DNA of 64,000 nt, taken from contig JABLTG010000090.1 in NCBI GenBank assembly GCA_016618085.1, positions 17,814 to 81,813 of the forward strand. The letters run 5' to 3'. Position 1 is the first letter of the stretch; each line of letters opens with the position of its first letter. Shown piece after piece: positions 32,501-45,000 of the stretch. The notes beneath the pieces are model-generated. The model did not search any database. It was not told the DNA's origin and saw nothing but the letters and a program-made list of their open reading frames with translations. This DNA comes from Neovahlkampfia damariscottae. Its lineage: Eukaryota; Heterolobosea; Selenaionea; Neovahlkampfiida; Neovahlkampfiidae. A program made the translations under genes and the position numbers.

Positions 32501-33350
32501 TTATAATTTAGATTTTTTTTTTGATTGTAATTGTGAAAGAACCAACATAATGTTTTGTTGAAATGGTTTACTTGTAACAAACTTTGGAAACGCATCAATT
32601 TCTTCTTGTTTTAATTTTGGGAATATTTCCAAGAAATCTTTTCTAACTGATAGTTTAGATTGATATCTAGCACTTTGATTGATGGATAAATATTTTTTCA
32701 TTTGAGTTTTACATTTATCAAGTAATTCCTCATTTGAAAAAACCATTTCATCAACCAAACCAATTTCAACAGCTTTTTTTGTTGGAATTAATTCACCTGT
32801 TTGAAGTAAAACATCAGCAGCACGATTTCCAACAGTGTATTTCATTAAAAGGATAGCCCAATAAGGAGCAACTTTTGACAATTAAAAATGTACTTGAGTT
32901 TTTACCTAAACCGATTTGTGTTTCATTCAATCCAATAACAAACCCATCCATCATGATTCTATAATCACAGGCCATAGCAATGATACAGCCTCCAGCAGGT
33001 GAGGCACCATTAATAGCTGCTATTGAAACTAAACGACTTTGATGAATTGTTAATGTTAAATCTTGAAATGCTTCCCAGAACTCTTGAAAATTTTCAATTT
33101 TTGGTTTATAAAATTCTCTTAAATCTAAACCAGCACAAAATATTTTCTTCAATCCACTGGTTAAAATAAATCCTTTTGTTTTAATTTTTCTTTTTTTTTT
33201 TTTACCATTGATTTTTGGTTGGTTCTCAAGTTCAAGAATTGAATTTCTTAATTCTTTCATTAGTGCTTTACTGAGTGAATTTACAGGTTTATTTTTGAGA
33301 GTGAGAACAGCATAATTTGTTTCAAGTTGTACTTCAACCAATTTACTCAT
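32501..33350 (-). CDS. ECI: Peroxisomal enoyl-CoA delta-isomerase/hydratase (crotonase family)
   Basis: 260 residues in three exons (33350-33206, 33172-32906, 32871-32501). Crotonase fold: VNSLSKALMKELRNSILELE, GFILTSGLKKIFCAGLDLRE for oxyanion hole 1, INGASPAGGCIIAMACDYRI for hole 2, and LNETQIGLVAPYWAILLMKY across the second splice. The isomerase-type ending TKKAVEIGLVDEMVFSNEEL favours a delta3-delta2-enoyl-CoA isomerase over a hydratase. The C-terminus is KKKSKL, a textbook PTS1, so peroxisomal beta-oxidation of unsaturated fatty acids is the likely role. The ATG at 33350 is used; longer in-frame starts lack ATG. Confidence 0.88.
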
Positions 33351-33400
33351 TATTAAAGTTGTTAAAATGAATTCCACCAATCAAACAATACGTTAAAAAA
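33351..33400. promoter_or_regulatory. 50-bp bidirectional promoter, isomerase/Sel1 genes
   Basis: Only 50 bp lie between the two ATGs, with a single CCACCAATCAAAC element at 33374-33386 that must serve both directions. Confidence 0.6.
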
Positions 33401-34798
33401 ATGTCAAGAAGCAGAACAAACACATTTGCTTCTGATTTCTTCAATAACTCAAGTAAAACCAATTCAATTAAAAAATACAGTAAAAACGATACAGGATCCT
33501 TCATTGGTCATTACTGATTTTCTTGAAAAAAAAATTATACAAAATGATAAACTTTTAGCTAACAAATCTTTAGAGGTAAATTCTAACTTTTTATTAAAAA
33601 TACAAAGGCTTTGACTAATTTTATTTTGGAAGACACAACAACAGAATTTACCAAAGATGAATTTTTCTCCATTATTTTAATTCAAAGAGATTTGGCAAAT
33701 TGGAAAGTTATTGCTTCTTTATGTCAAAAAATAAACAAAAATAATGAAGATGATTTGTTATTTCTTGTATATTTAGCAGAAGCCTTAATTAAATTAAAAA
33801 AAACAACTAGAGCCAAAGATTTGCTTGATTTTGTGATTTCAAATGAAAAAGTATTAAAAGAAGATGAAAGAGAAGAAAATCATTTCAGTGCTATTATGAC
33901 TGATAATAGTTCTGAAGAGATTCATTTTGCTATTGGAAAGGCTTATTTCATTTCAGGAAAACCAGATCAAGCAATGTTCCATTTTGAAATATCCGCAAAA
34001 AAAGGATTTTCTAGAGCTTATCATATGATTGGGATGTGTAAATTTCATGGTTTAGGATGTGAAAAAAATGAAGAAGAAGCTGTAAAATATTTTGTTCAAG
34101 CTTCGCATTATGGTGATTTAACATCGTATATATCTGTTGCCCATGCATTGTTATCCGGTACTGGTATTGCAATTAATGAAATTGCAGCGTTTGAATGGTA
34201 TGAAGCTGGAAGTAAATTCGCTCATCCACGTTGTCAGTTTAATTTAGCTTTATGTTATGAAAAAGGAATTGGAACTGATATTGATCATGAAAAAGCAAAT
34301 GAAAACTATAGATTATCATCAATTCAAGGTGATTTCATGTCTCAATATAATCTTGGATTAAAATTGATTGAAGGAAGAAACATTGAAAAAAATGAAAATG
34401 AAGGTTTTAAATGGATCCAAAAATCAGCATTGGCAGGTCATAAAACGAGTCAATATCAACTAGGAATGTGTTTTGCGAAAGGTATTGGAACAAAAAAAAA
34501 CGAAAAAAAAAGTTTCAAATGGTTTAAGTTTTCAGCTGACAATGGTTTTATACCTTCTTTCAAAACCGTTGGATTTTTTTATCAGCACGGTTATGGTGTA
34601 AAAAGTGATCAAAAAGAGGCATCTAAATGGTTTTTGAGATCATCTAATGAAGCTAAAGATCCTGATTCAATGATTGAAATAGCACGATGCTACCAGCACG
34701 GTATTGGGATTGAAAAAGATGTAAAGGTTGCATCAGAGTGGTATGAAACTGCAAAGAAATTAGTGAGATATGAATTACCACCATTAGATAAATTATAA
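33401..34798 (+). CDS. Sel1-like repeat protein
   Basis: 445 residues in three exons (33401-33452, 33481-33575, 33608-34798). After a helical N-terminus (VITDFLEKKIIQNDKL, LTNFILEDTTTEFTKDEFF) come about seven Sel1/TPR-like repeats of about 36 residues, for example YHMIGMCKFHGLGCEKNEEE, CQFNLALCYEKGIGTDIDHE and YQLGMCFAKGIGTKKNEKKS, each with the G-x-G-x turn. Sel1 proteins are scaffolds; SEL1L/Hrd3 is the ER example, but no signal peptide or membrane helix is present here, so a cytosolic adaptor is more likely. The three exons join in frame, which supports the upstream start. Confidence 0.85.
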
Positions 34799-34870
34799 AA
34801 TTTTTATTTGTTGATTATTTAGAACTTTCAAAATATTCTTATTGGATATACATTTGTCTTCAAAAAAAAG

Positions 34871-37800
34871 ATGAGCTTGAACGTGGATGAAAAATCTGAA
34901 ACAACTCCATTAATAGGAAAATCAACACTAAAAGAGAAAATAAATATTGAAGAAAAGTACAATCCAAAACCTGGTTTTATTTCAAGTTTTACTTTTGAAT
35001 GGGTATCAAAACTTGTTTATAAAGCGTATGATTCACGTTTAGAATTTGAAGATATTAATGAATTATTTGATTCCGAGAAAGGTGAAACAAATACAAGGAA
35101 TTTAGCAGCGAATTTGGAATTTTACAAACCAAAGAATTTTTTCACTTTAATGGTGGTTCTTTTCTTGACAAACTGGAAATTGGTCATCTGGAATTTTATA
35201 CTGAATTCAATATCAATAAGTTGTGTGTTAATTTCACCAGTTTTTGTTCAACAATTATTAATTTGGTTCGAACTTGAAAAAAGTTTCAATCAACAACTTT
35301 GGTATTTTCTTCAATTCTGATTTTTCTACAGGTATATTGAAGGATATGGTTGGGTTTTTGCAATTTTAGTGGCCACTTTACTCGGAAGAACATTGGGAAA
35401 TTCTGTTACTTGGAATTATTGGAGACTTTATATCAGAGTTTGTTCAGATAAATTTTTAAACAATAGATAAAATCTGCTCTAGTAGGAGTTACTTATGATA
35501 AATGTTTGAAAATATCCTCAGCATCTGTTAGTGAACAGACAACTGGAAAATTGGTCAATTTGATTGCTGTTGATGCGGATAGAATGGCAGATGCATTTTG
35601 TATGTACAATTTATTATGTATCACAACCTTTCAAATTGCAGCATGTATTGGATTGTTATTATATGTCATTGGTTATGTCACTTTTGTTGGAATTGGGGTT
35701 ATTGTTTTATTGGCTCCAATACTCTTTGTCTTATTAGGAATATTTGCTGCTTTGATTGGACCTGCTCTAGAAATCAAAGATAAACGTATCAGTGTAATGA
35801 ATGAACTATTACAAAATATCAAAAATATTAAATTTTTCACTTGGGAAGATGAGTATGAAAAAAAAGTTACAAACGTGAGATCAAAAGAAATTATGTTTTT
35901 TAGGATTGCTGGAACTTTAGGGGGGACAGCTTTATCAATCATGGCAGCCACTCCAACTTTAGTAACAGTGTCAACTTTGATTGTTTTTTCAATTATTGAC
36001 CGTTCAAATTTCAAACCTCAATTTATTTTTCCTGCAATGTCCTACTTTGTATTACTGAAATTTCCATTATTTGTGCTTCCATTTGCATTAACAGAATCAA
36101 TTCAAATTTTTATATCTGCAAATAGAGTTATCAAATTTTTAAATTCGGAGATACTACCTGATCCTGTAAGTAAAATTAATCTAATTTTCTAGAATTTTTC
36201 GTCAAATAATGAAATCCCAGTAAATCTTAACAAAGCAACATTCAAATGGAAAAACTCAGATGAATCATTCAAATTGAATGATATTTCTTTCAAATGTCCA
36301 AAAGGAAAATTCATTTGTGTTCTAGGTTCTGTAGGTGCCGGAAAAACTTCTTTGTTGGAAGGAATACTCGGAGAAATGCCTTTGGTTTCAGGTAGTTCAG
36401 AAATCTCTGGTTCAATTGCATATTCACCTCAACAAGCTTGGATTACAAATGAAACATTAAAAAACAATATTCTATTTGGTTTGCCATATGATGAAAAGAA
36501 ATATAACCAAATTCTTGAAGATTGTTGTTTATTACCAGATCTTGCACTTTTACCAGGTGGAGATCAAGCTGAAATTGGAGAGAAAGGTTATAATCTATCT
36601 GGAGGCCAAAAACAACGTCTTTCAATTGCAAGGGCAGCTTATAGGGATTGTGATATTTACTTATTTGATGATCCATTAAGTGCTTTAGATCAATATGTTG
36701 GAAAAATAGTTTTTGAGAATTGCTTTATGAAAATGTTAGAAGGAAAGAGTAGAATTTTAGTAACACATCAAATCCAATACGCAAAACATGCAGATTACAT
36801 CTACATACTGGACAATGGAAAAATTGTTGAAGAAGGAATTTTTGAAGATTTGAATAAACAAGGAGGAAAATTATCAGAATTATTACAAAAAATAAAGCTC
36901 CACGAAGAAGATGAAGATTTGAAAAAGATTTCAGAAATCTCAAAAGAAAAATCAAATAAATCCAATGAAAACAGCACATTGATTGAAATGGAAGACAAAG
37001 AAGAAGGAACCGTTCAATTATCTGTCATTGTAGAATATCTGAAAGCTTTTGGTTTCTTTTGGTTCTTTTTTATTGTTGCTTTATATGTTATAAGTCAACT
37101 TGCAGCGGAAGCACCAAATTGGTGGATTTCTCAATGGATGACAGAGAAAAAAGATAGATTATTTGATCTATCTGAAGAAACATTCTTTAATGTCTATGTT
37201 TCAGGTGGTTATGGATCTATAATTTTACTATTATTTAGAGATGTTTTGTTTATTAATTTAGGAATGTTAGCTTCGAAATTCCTTCATAAAGCTGCTTTAA
37301 AAAAGTTGTTGAATTCACCAATTTCATTTTTTGAAAAAAATCCAATAGGAAGAATTTTAAGTCGTTTTTCAAATGATGTAATGTCAGTAGACACCGAAAT
37401 ATCAACTATTTTACAAGATGTTTTGACATTAACAGTTCAAGTTTTTTCTACAATGGTGATAATAATCTATTCATCATTTTGGTTTCTTGTACCAATGTTA
37501 CCTTTAGCAATTGTTTATTTTATCATTCAAAGATTATTCAGGAACTCACTGAGAGATATGAAGAGATTTTCATCAGTAAATCGATCACCTCTTTATTCAC
37601 ATTTTTCTGCTACTTTAAATGGATTATCAACAATCAGAGCTTTCAAAAGTGCGAAAAGATTCAAAAAGGATAATTTTGAAAAATTGAATTTAATGCAAAG
37701 AACATTTTATTCAGAAAAGAGTTTGGATATGTGGCTACAATTTAGATTGGCTGTTTTGGGTAGTTTTTTAGTTTCTAGTGTTTCAATGGTTTTAATGGTT

Positions 37801-38739
37801 ATTTATCATTTTACTAAAGGTAAAAATTTCAATTTGGCATCTGCAGGACTTGCAATGACATATTCAATACAGGTTATTCAACAATTAGCTTATATGGTTG
37901 AACAATCTGTAAAATTAGAATCAGAATTCAATTCAGTTGAAAGAATTGTTCATTATACAAAAAAATTACCTCAAGAACAAAATGAATTCAAACAAAATCC
38001 ACCTAAAAATTGGCCAAAAAATGGTGAAATTGTTTTTAAAGATTTCTTTTTGAAATATCGTGAAAATTTACCATTTGTACTAAAAAATATCAATTTGTCA
38101 ATAAAAAAAAATGAAAAGATTGGAATTGCTGGAAGAACAGGTTGTGGGAAGAGTTCTTTAATGCTTTCATTGTTTAGATTAGTACAACATACTAAAGGTC
38201 AAATTTTTATTGATGGGATAGATGTGTCAACAATTCCAATAAGAAAATTGCGTTCTTCAATTGCCATTATTCCACAGGATCCAGTTTTATTTACTGGATC
38301 AATTCGTTCAAACATTGATCCATTTTCAAAATATTCAGATATTGATATTTGGGATGCTTTAGAAAAATCTCATTTGAAAAAATTTATTGGTTCATTAAAA
38401 GAGAAATTAGATTCAGAAGTACATGAAGGAGGTCATAATTTTAGTGTGGGTCAACGTCAATTGATATGTTTAACAAGATGTATTCTCAGTAAAAGAAAAA
38501 TTTTGATTATGGACGAAGCAACTTCATCAATGGATATTGAAACAGATTCATTGATTCAAAAATCAATTCGTGAAAATTTTGATGATTGCACTATTTTAGT
38601 GATTGCTCATCGATTGAATACTATTTTGAGTTCTAATCGTATTCTAATCTTGGAAAAGGGTGAAATTGTTCATTTTGACACTCCAGAAAATTTAACCAAA
38701 AATCAATCACTTTCAGGTTTAGAATTTGATGAAAAATAA
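34871..38739 (+). CDS. ABC transporter, subfamily C (MRP-like), full length without TMD0
   Basis: 1,260 residues in four exons (34871-35301, 35332-35437, 35467-36165, 36193-38739). TMD1 begins after GFISSFTFEWVSKLVYKAY, the ABCC linker signature; IKSALVGVTYDKCLKISS spans the second splice. NBD1 has Walker A GSVGAGKTS, signature LSGGQKQRL and Walker B IYLFDDPLSALD. After TMD2, NBD2 has GRTGCGKSS, FSVGQRQLI and ILIMDEATSSMD, with the catalytic Glu present only in NBD2 (NBD1 has Asp), as in ABCC proteins. Likely exporter of organic anions or conjugates; substrate unknown. AATAAA overlaps the stop and the next gene ends 3 bp away. Confidence 0.93.
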
Positions 38740-38747
38740 AATTTATT
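38735..38747. terminator. Back-to-back poly(A) signals of convergent genes
   Basis: AATAAA on the plus strand (38735-38740) and AATAAA on the minus strand (38742-38747) are separated by one base. Each overlaps the stop codon of its gene (ABCC stop 38737-38739; BTB gene stop 38745-38743). Any poly(A) site must lie inside the neighbouring gene's coding sequence. Confidence 0.6.
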
Positions 38748-40359
38748 TAAAATATAAATCTGATTCTTTGAAAAAAAATCCATCTCCAGCGAAATTAACA
38801 CCTTTGATTTCATATTCTGTAGCAAATTGTAAAATATCTTTTTTTTCTGATTTATCATAATTTAATTTACCAGTGTACAAAAAATAAAAGAATTTCTTGA
38901 AGACATCCAATGAACAATGAATTGTGATATTTTCAATTTTTGGATGTTCCAATAATACTTTTGAAATAGTTTCACTTTTACATAAGATTATTTTGTGTGA
39001 TTTAAATGTTGCTGTTTCATTACCATCTTTAATATGTACTTTAATATCGTGAAACAACGAATTCAATATTGGATTCATTTGCATTTTATGTTGTTGTTTT
39101 TTTGTTACTAAACAAACACCAGAAAATTGATACTTATCGTGTGCATAACGATCAAGATTAAAATTAACTTTAACAAATTTAGTTCTTCCAATTTGATCAG
39201 GTTTTTTTTGTGCTAACAATGTACGTGATTTAGCAAGATTAAGACAAAAGTTTCCAGTCCAAACTGGTTCAAATCTGCAATTAAACATATTTTGAGAGTT
39301 TGAAAAATCAGCTTCAATTGACTCAACAGCACCAGCATTATGATTTTCATAGAATTCTATTGCTGAATATTCAGTTGCTGAATCAAATTGAAAAATAAGT
39401 GTAAATCTAGAATTTAATTCAGTTCTCTGAAAATGCATAACACTTTGATCAAGTTTTGATTTTTCCATTAAGTATTTTGTTGGTTTCATTGTTCTAATTG
39501 TTGTTGAATCACCTTTCAAAAGAGATTTTGCAGGTTCAAGAAAATGAATCAATGATGCCCATTGAAATGAGTAATCTAATGATTGTTGTTTGTGAAATTC
39601 ATCTTCTGTTGAGAATAAAGGAATCAAATCTTCTCTTGCTTGTAATATTTCAGGTGTTTTGATCAATAATTCTTCTTCTAATTCTTGATAAGTGAATTCA
39701 GGTTTAGTTTTGAATTCAGGTTTTAATAATGTTAATTGATATGATAATGGTATATTTAACTGATCTAATTGATTCGTTTGAACCATATTTTGAACATAAA
39801 AATTCAATGGAGAAACAATAATTTTTCTTGTTTCATAAATTTTATCAATTTGACTTAACATTGTTTTTCTTTCATTTGAAATTCTTTCTCTCAAATGTTT
39901 CAATGTTATATTGATCATATGTTCAATAGTTTCATTATTTACTTCTTTTAATGGATGACTTTTATGTTCTGCGGAGTGTATTAAACAATTCGTGCATACA
40001 AATTTGTTACAATCCATACATAAATATCTGATGTTTTTTGATTGATGTTTTTCACATTTTATGTTGATATTATTGACTTTGGTGAGTTTTTCTTTGATGT
40101 GATTTTTTTTGTCTTCTTTTCTGTGGAAGAAGTCAAGACATTCTTCACAAAAAGTTTCTTTACAAGCCTGACAGTAATATTTTGATTTTTCTTCAGAACA
40201 TTTATCTATTTAACAACATTAGTAAAACTTCTTAGAAACGTTACCACATAAATAATTTTCTTCATGATTCTCTTTTTCAAATTTTGATTCACTTGATACA
40301 GTAGTTTTGAGGTTTGTTTTGATTTTTGGGTTTGGTATGGTGTTTCGTGCTACCTCCAT
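38743..40359 (-). CDS. Double B-box zinc finger protein with C-terminal BTB domain
   Basis: 525 residues in two exons (40359-40245, 40205-38743; 39-nt intron). Two B-boxes: CDKCSEEKSKYYCQACKETF with CEECLDFFHRKED, and CEKHQSKNIRYLCMDCNKFV with CTNCLIHSAEHKSHPL. A coiled coil follows (LRERISNERKTMLSQIDKIY), then a middle region with beta-like stretches, and at the end a BTB/POZ domain: LFHDIKVHIKDGNETATFKS, HKIILCKSETISKVLLEHP, FKKFFYFLYTGKLNYDK. There is no RING finger before the B-boxes, so it is not a standard TRIM ligase. The BTB could recruit CUL3, an inference from the family. Confidence 0.85.
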
Positions 40360-40535
40360 TTTTTGTTCGCTCCAAAACTTTTTTTTTATCCAATCATTTT
40401 ATTCTCAAGGAAAAGGAAAACTTGAAAAAAAAAAGAAAGAAATTAGAGAAAAAAACAACTAAATATCGATTTTTTTTTTTTCAACGTTCCAAAATAACAG
40501 ACCAATCATCTGACTGAAACCAAAGATTCTTGTTG
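40360..40535. promoter_or_regulatory. Divergent promoter, B-box/BTB and C2-RhoGAP genes
   Basis: 176 bp with a TATCCAATCATTT element at 40388-40400, about 30 bp from the minus start, and an ACCAATCATCTGAC element at 40501-40514, about 25 bp from the plus start, giving one element per gene. A T11 run and a mixed A-rich stretch lie between them. Confidence 0.5.
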
Positions 40536-42014
40536 ATGAATTCAAACCCACTTTCGCTTGACACAGACTCTTTAACTTTCAATTACTCAACTACACATCC
40601 AGTATCCATAAAATTGGAATTTTTTGATTCACTAAAATGTTTCACACAAGAATTAAACAATACAGACAAAGAAAAAGATGTTGTTTTCAAAGAAGGAGAA
40701 ATATCCATAAAACTGAATACAAAATACTTCAAACATTTTGTAGTACAAATTTCAAACGTCAAAAAAGAAACTACAATCGATTTTTCAATAAAAAACCATG
40801 AAAAACTCATTGATCAAGATAAGAAAATTTTGAAACCAACAAACAAAAATATTGCAATTTGTTACATTTTTCATAATCACGTTGATAAAACATGGAACTT
40901 TTTACAGTTAAATTATCCAAATGAAGATTTATACCTTGGAAAAAATAGACAAAAGATATGTAGGAAAGTGATACCATTTCATTTTATTGAACAAACAGAA
41001 ATTTTGAATATTAAATTTTTAAGAGGAAATGATTTAGCTATTCAAGATTTAAATGGTTTCAGTGATCCATATTGTATCATTAAAATTGGAAAAACAAAGT
41101 TAAAAACCACTGTTAAATATAAAACTTTAAATCCAATTTGGGAAGAGCAATTAGATGTAAAATTGACAAATCCAGGTTCATTTGATCAAATTATTATTGA
41201 TTGTTGGGATTATGATTTAGCAAAACCACATGATTTTTTAGGTCAAATTTTAATCAATCCTTCAACTTTAGATTTAAAAAAAAAATTAATAATTGATTTA
41301 AAGAAGAGAGAAAAGAAAAAAGATTTTCATGTCAAAGGAAGTTTAGAATTAGTATTTGACATCAATCAAAAAGATACAATATCAGAACATCAATTGAGCA
41401 TCTTTGGAAAATCAATGAATGAAGTAATGGAAAGAAATCATGAAACTGAAAAATATCCAAAACAAATTAAAGTTTTACTTGATTATTTAATGATCAATGG
41501 ACCAAAATTAGAAGGTGTATTTCGAAAAACAGCCTCAGTTTCAAAAGTTAAAGAATTTCAAAATATCTTAGATTCAGGTGAAAATGTTGATTTAAAAAAT
41601 TGTTCAGAAAATCAAATCAATAATATCGCTTCATTATTCAAATCATATCTTCGTTTATTACCAAATCCACTATTGACTTGGGAATTATATGATGAATTCC
41701 TTGCAGCAGCAGCATACACAGAAGACAAAAAACTACTTCAATATGCTAGATTATTAACTGATATTCCGTTTTTCAATAGAGGAATTTTATATGATTTAAT
41801 GACACTTTGTAACAAAATCAATGATAACAATGAAAAAAATCTTATGAATTTTAGAAACTTGGCAGTCATTTTTGGTGTTTGTTTATTACAAACAAAGGAT
41901 GATATGAGGAACATGAAAGAAAACATTTTGGTTCAAGATGTTTGTATTGATTTAATGCAAATGCATCCAAAACATTTTGAAATTGCAGAACAAATGATGG
42001 AAGAAGAAGAATAA
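40536..42014 (+). CDS. C2-RhoGAP protein
   Basis: 492 residues, one exon. The C2 domain (about 160-265) has LNIKFLRGNDLAIQDLNGFS, DPYCIIKIGKTKLKTTVKYK and LNPIWEEQLDV, with Asp residues in the calcium-loop positions (LNGFSDPY, DCWDYD). The RhoGAP domain (about 285-490) has YPKQIKVLLDYLMINGPKLE, GVFRKTASVSKVKEF with the arginine finger, FKSYLRLLPNPLLTWELYDE and NLAVIFGVCLLQ. It should switch off Rho/Rac GTPases at calcium- or lipid-marked membranes. The N-terminal 150 residues are unassigned. Start chosen as the first ATG, about 25 bp after a CCAATCA box. Confidence 0.92.
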   Translation: MNSNPLSLDTDSLTFNYSTTHPVSIKLEFFDSLKCFTQELNNTDKEKDVVFKEGEISIKLNTKYFKHFVVQISNVKKETTIDFSIKNHEKLIDQDKKILKPTNKNIAICYIFHNHVDKTWNFLQLNYPNEDLYLGKNRQKICRKVIPFHFIEQTEILNIKFLRGNDLAIQDLNGFSDPYCIIKIGKTKLKTTVKYKTLNPIWEEQLDVKLTNPGSFDQIIIDCWDYDLAKPHDFLGQILINPSTLDLKKKLIIDLKKREKKKDFHVKGSLELVFDINQKDTISEHQLSIFGKSMNEVMERNHETEKYPKQIKVLLDYLMINGPKLEGVFRKTASVSKVKEFQNILDSGENVDLKNCSENQINNIASLFKSYLRLLPNPLLTWELYDEFLAAAAYTEDKKLLQYARLLTDIPFFNRGILYDLMTLCNKINDNNEKNLMNFRNLAVIFGVCLLQTKDDMRNMKENILVQDVCIDLMQMHPKHFEIAEQMMEEEE

Positions 42015-42078
42015 ATATTCGGAATAATTTTAACCAATCATTTGCATTTTTTCAATTTTTTTTGGATCAACAAAAAGA

Positions 42079-45000
42079 ATGTTCAATTATTTTGTTTCTG
42101 CCAGTCCACCTTCTGCTATACATATATCTGATACAGGAAATTTCTCTTCAACAGATGAACTTAATTTAATAACTTCGTGAGAAAAAGAAAATTCTAATTT
42201 TTTCAGAAAAGGAAATTTTATTGAAATTTATCAAGTTTCGAAAGAAGGATTATCATCAACGCTTCAAGTTCCAATATATGGAAATATTTCATCAATGAAA
42301 TTATTCAGACTTCCTGTACTATTTTTTTTTTTTTTTTTTTATTTTTTTAGAATGAAAAACAAGACTCTTTATTCATTTTAACTGATAGAAAAGATATGTG
42401 TATAATCAAACAAGATGAAAAAACAGGACAAATTATTACTACTGCAACAGGTTTATTAAAAAAAATCTTAATAACTTTCTTGAAGGTGACGTTAAAGATA
42501 AAATCGGAAAAGAAGCAGAAAATGGACAAATAGGTATCGTAAACACTGAAGGAACATTAATTGGTCTTCATATCTATGATGGAGTTTTCAAAGTTGTTCC
42601 AATTATTGATGGAATTGTTCAAGAAGCTTTCAATATGAGAATTGAAGAATTAAACATATTTGATATCATTTTCTTGGAAGGATATGTTCAAAATAAAAAA
42701 ATGAAAAACTGTTCAATTCCAACAATTGCTGTTTTATATGAAGATTCAAAGGTTAACAAAACAATATTTTAATTTTTTTTTCCACAGAATGCAAAACATA
42801 TAAAATCCTATGGAGTTGATATAAAACAAAAAGAATTACTTGAAACGTCTTTTTTTCAATCAAATATTGAATTTAGCACTGAAAAATTATATCCAGTACC
42901 TTTACCAATTGGAGGTGTTATTTTTTTCAGTGAAAATTCAATTACATACCATAATGGTTCATCTTTCAAATCAATTCAAATGAAAAAACAAACTAAATGG
43001 ACTTCAGCTGGTAAAATTGATAAAAATGGTTCTAGATGGCTGTGTGGAGACATTACTGGCAAATTATTTGTTTTAACTTTGTTGATTGATAACAATGAAG
43101 TAAAACAATTGAAACTTCAAGAAATGGGAAAAACAAGCATTTCATCTTCAATTAGTTATTTAGATCAAGGTTTTGTTTTTATTGGATCTAGATTTGGAGA
43201 TTCACAATTAATCAAATTAAGATCAAAACCTATTGATGAATCATATGTTGAAGTTATAGAAGATTGGACTAACATTGGACCAATACTTGATTTTTCAATT
43301 ATCGATTTAGATCAACAAGGTGATTCTCAGATATTAACTGCTTCTGGTGGATATAGTGATGGAAGTCTTAGAATTGTAAGAAATGGAGTTGGAATTGAAG
43401 AACAAGCATCTTTAGATTTAGATGGAATAAAACAAATGTGGTCATTGAAAAGTACATTTTCAAGTAAATTTGAAAAATATCTTGTGATGTCATTTATTGG
43501 TGAAACAAGAATTCTTGGTATTGAAAATGAAGATTTAAGTGAAGTTGATAATTTACCATTTGATCAAAATGTTCCAACAGTTGCTTGTGGTACAACACTT
43601 TCAAATAGTCACGTTCAAATTACTTCAAAATTTATTAGATTAATTGATTGTGAAAGTTTCAATATCGTTGATGAATGGAAAACACCAAATGATTCATCAA
43701 TAAATTTAGCTTCAATGAATCCTTCACAAATTGTAATTTCACTTTCAAATGGTGAATTAATATATTTCAAAGTTGATAAAAAAATTAAAAAAGAAAAATC
43801 AATTAAATTAGATACAGAAATTTCATGCTTAGATATTCATCCATTAAAAAATGAAAACAAAACAAATTTATTGGCAATTGGATTATGGAATGATTTTACA
43901 ATTAGATTATTTGATTTAGATTCATTAAAAGAAATTGGAAATTATAAATTAGATATTGAAGTACTTCCTAGATCTCTTCTTTTCATTACATTTGATAAAA
44001 TAGATTATCTTTTTTGTGGATTAGGTGAAGGTAGTTTAATTTCATACAAAATCAATTCTTCAAATGAATTACATGCAAAAAAAAAAGTTAATATTGGAAC
44101 TAAACCAATTACATTACATCCATTTTATTTAGGTGAAAATTTGAACGTATTTGCTTGTTCTGATAGACCTTCTGTCATTTATAGTAATAATGAAAAATTG
44201 TTATTTTCAAATGTCAATTTGAAAGATGTCAATGCAATGTGTCCTTTCAATGATGAAAATTTCTCTGATTGTTTGGCATTATCTAATGATAAGTCATTGA
44301 TTATTGGAAATGTTGACTCAATTCAAAAGCTTCATATTCGTACCATTCCATTGAATGAACAACCAAGAAGAGTTTCATATCAACAATCATCACATACAAT
44401 ATTGGCAACAACTTCAAAAACATTTGAAGATACAAATTTAGAAAATCAATATGTCAAAATATTTGATGGTCAAACACATGAAGTTTTAAATGAATATCAA
44501 CTTGATAAAACTGAATGTGCTTCATCTTCAATGAATCTTAAATTTAAAGATGATGATAAAGAGTATTTTGTTGTTGGAACAGCATATGTAAATCCTGATG
44601 AAATTGAACCAACAAAAGGTAGACTTTTAGTCTTTGAAGTAAAAAATTCAAAATTACATCTTGTTGCACAAAAAGATGTTTCAGGTGCCGTTTATTCAAT
44701 GGACTCATTCAAAGAAAAACTTTTAGTTGGAGTCAACCAAACCATTCAAATATTTCAATGGGTAATCAATGATGATGATAGGGAATTAATAGAAGAATGC
44801 AGTCATAATGGATACATTTTAAATTTGAAAATCAAATCAAGAGGTGATTTCTTTATTGTTGGTGATTTAATGAAATCCATAAGTTTATATGTTTATAAAC
44901 AAGATGAAAGTTCAATTGAATTAATAGCACAAGATTACAATCAAAATTGGGTTACTGCATGTGAAATGATTGATGAAAATACATTCATTACATGTGATAA

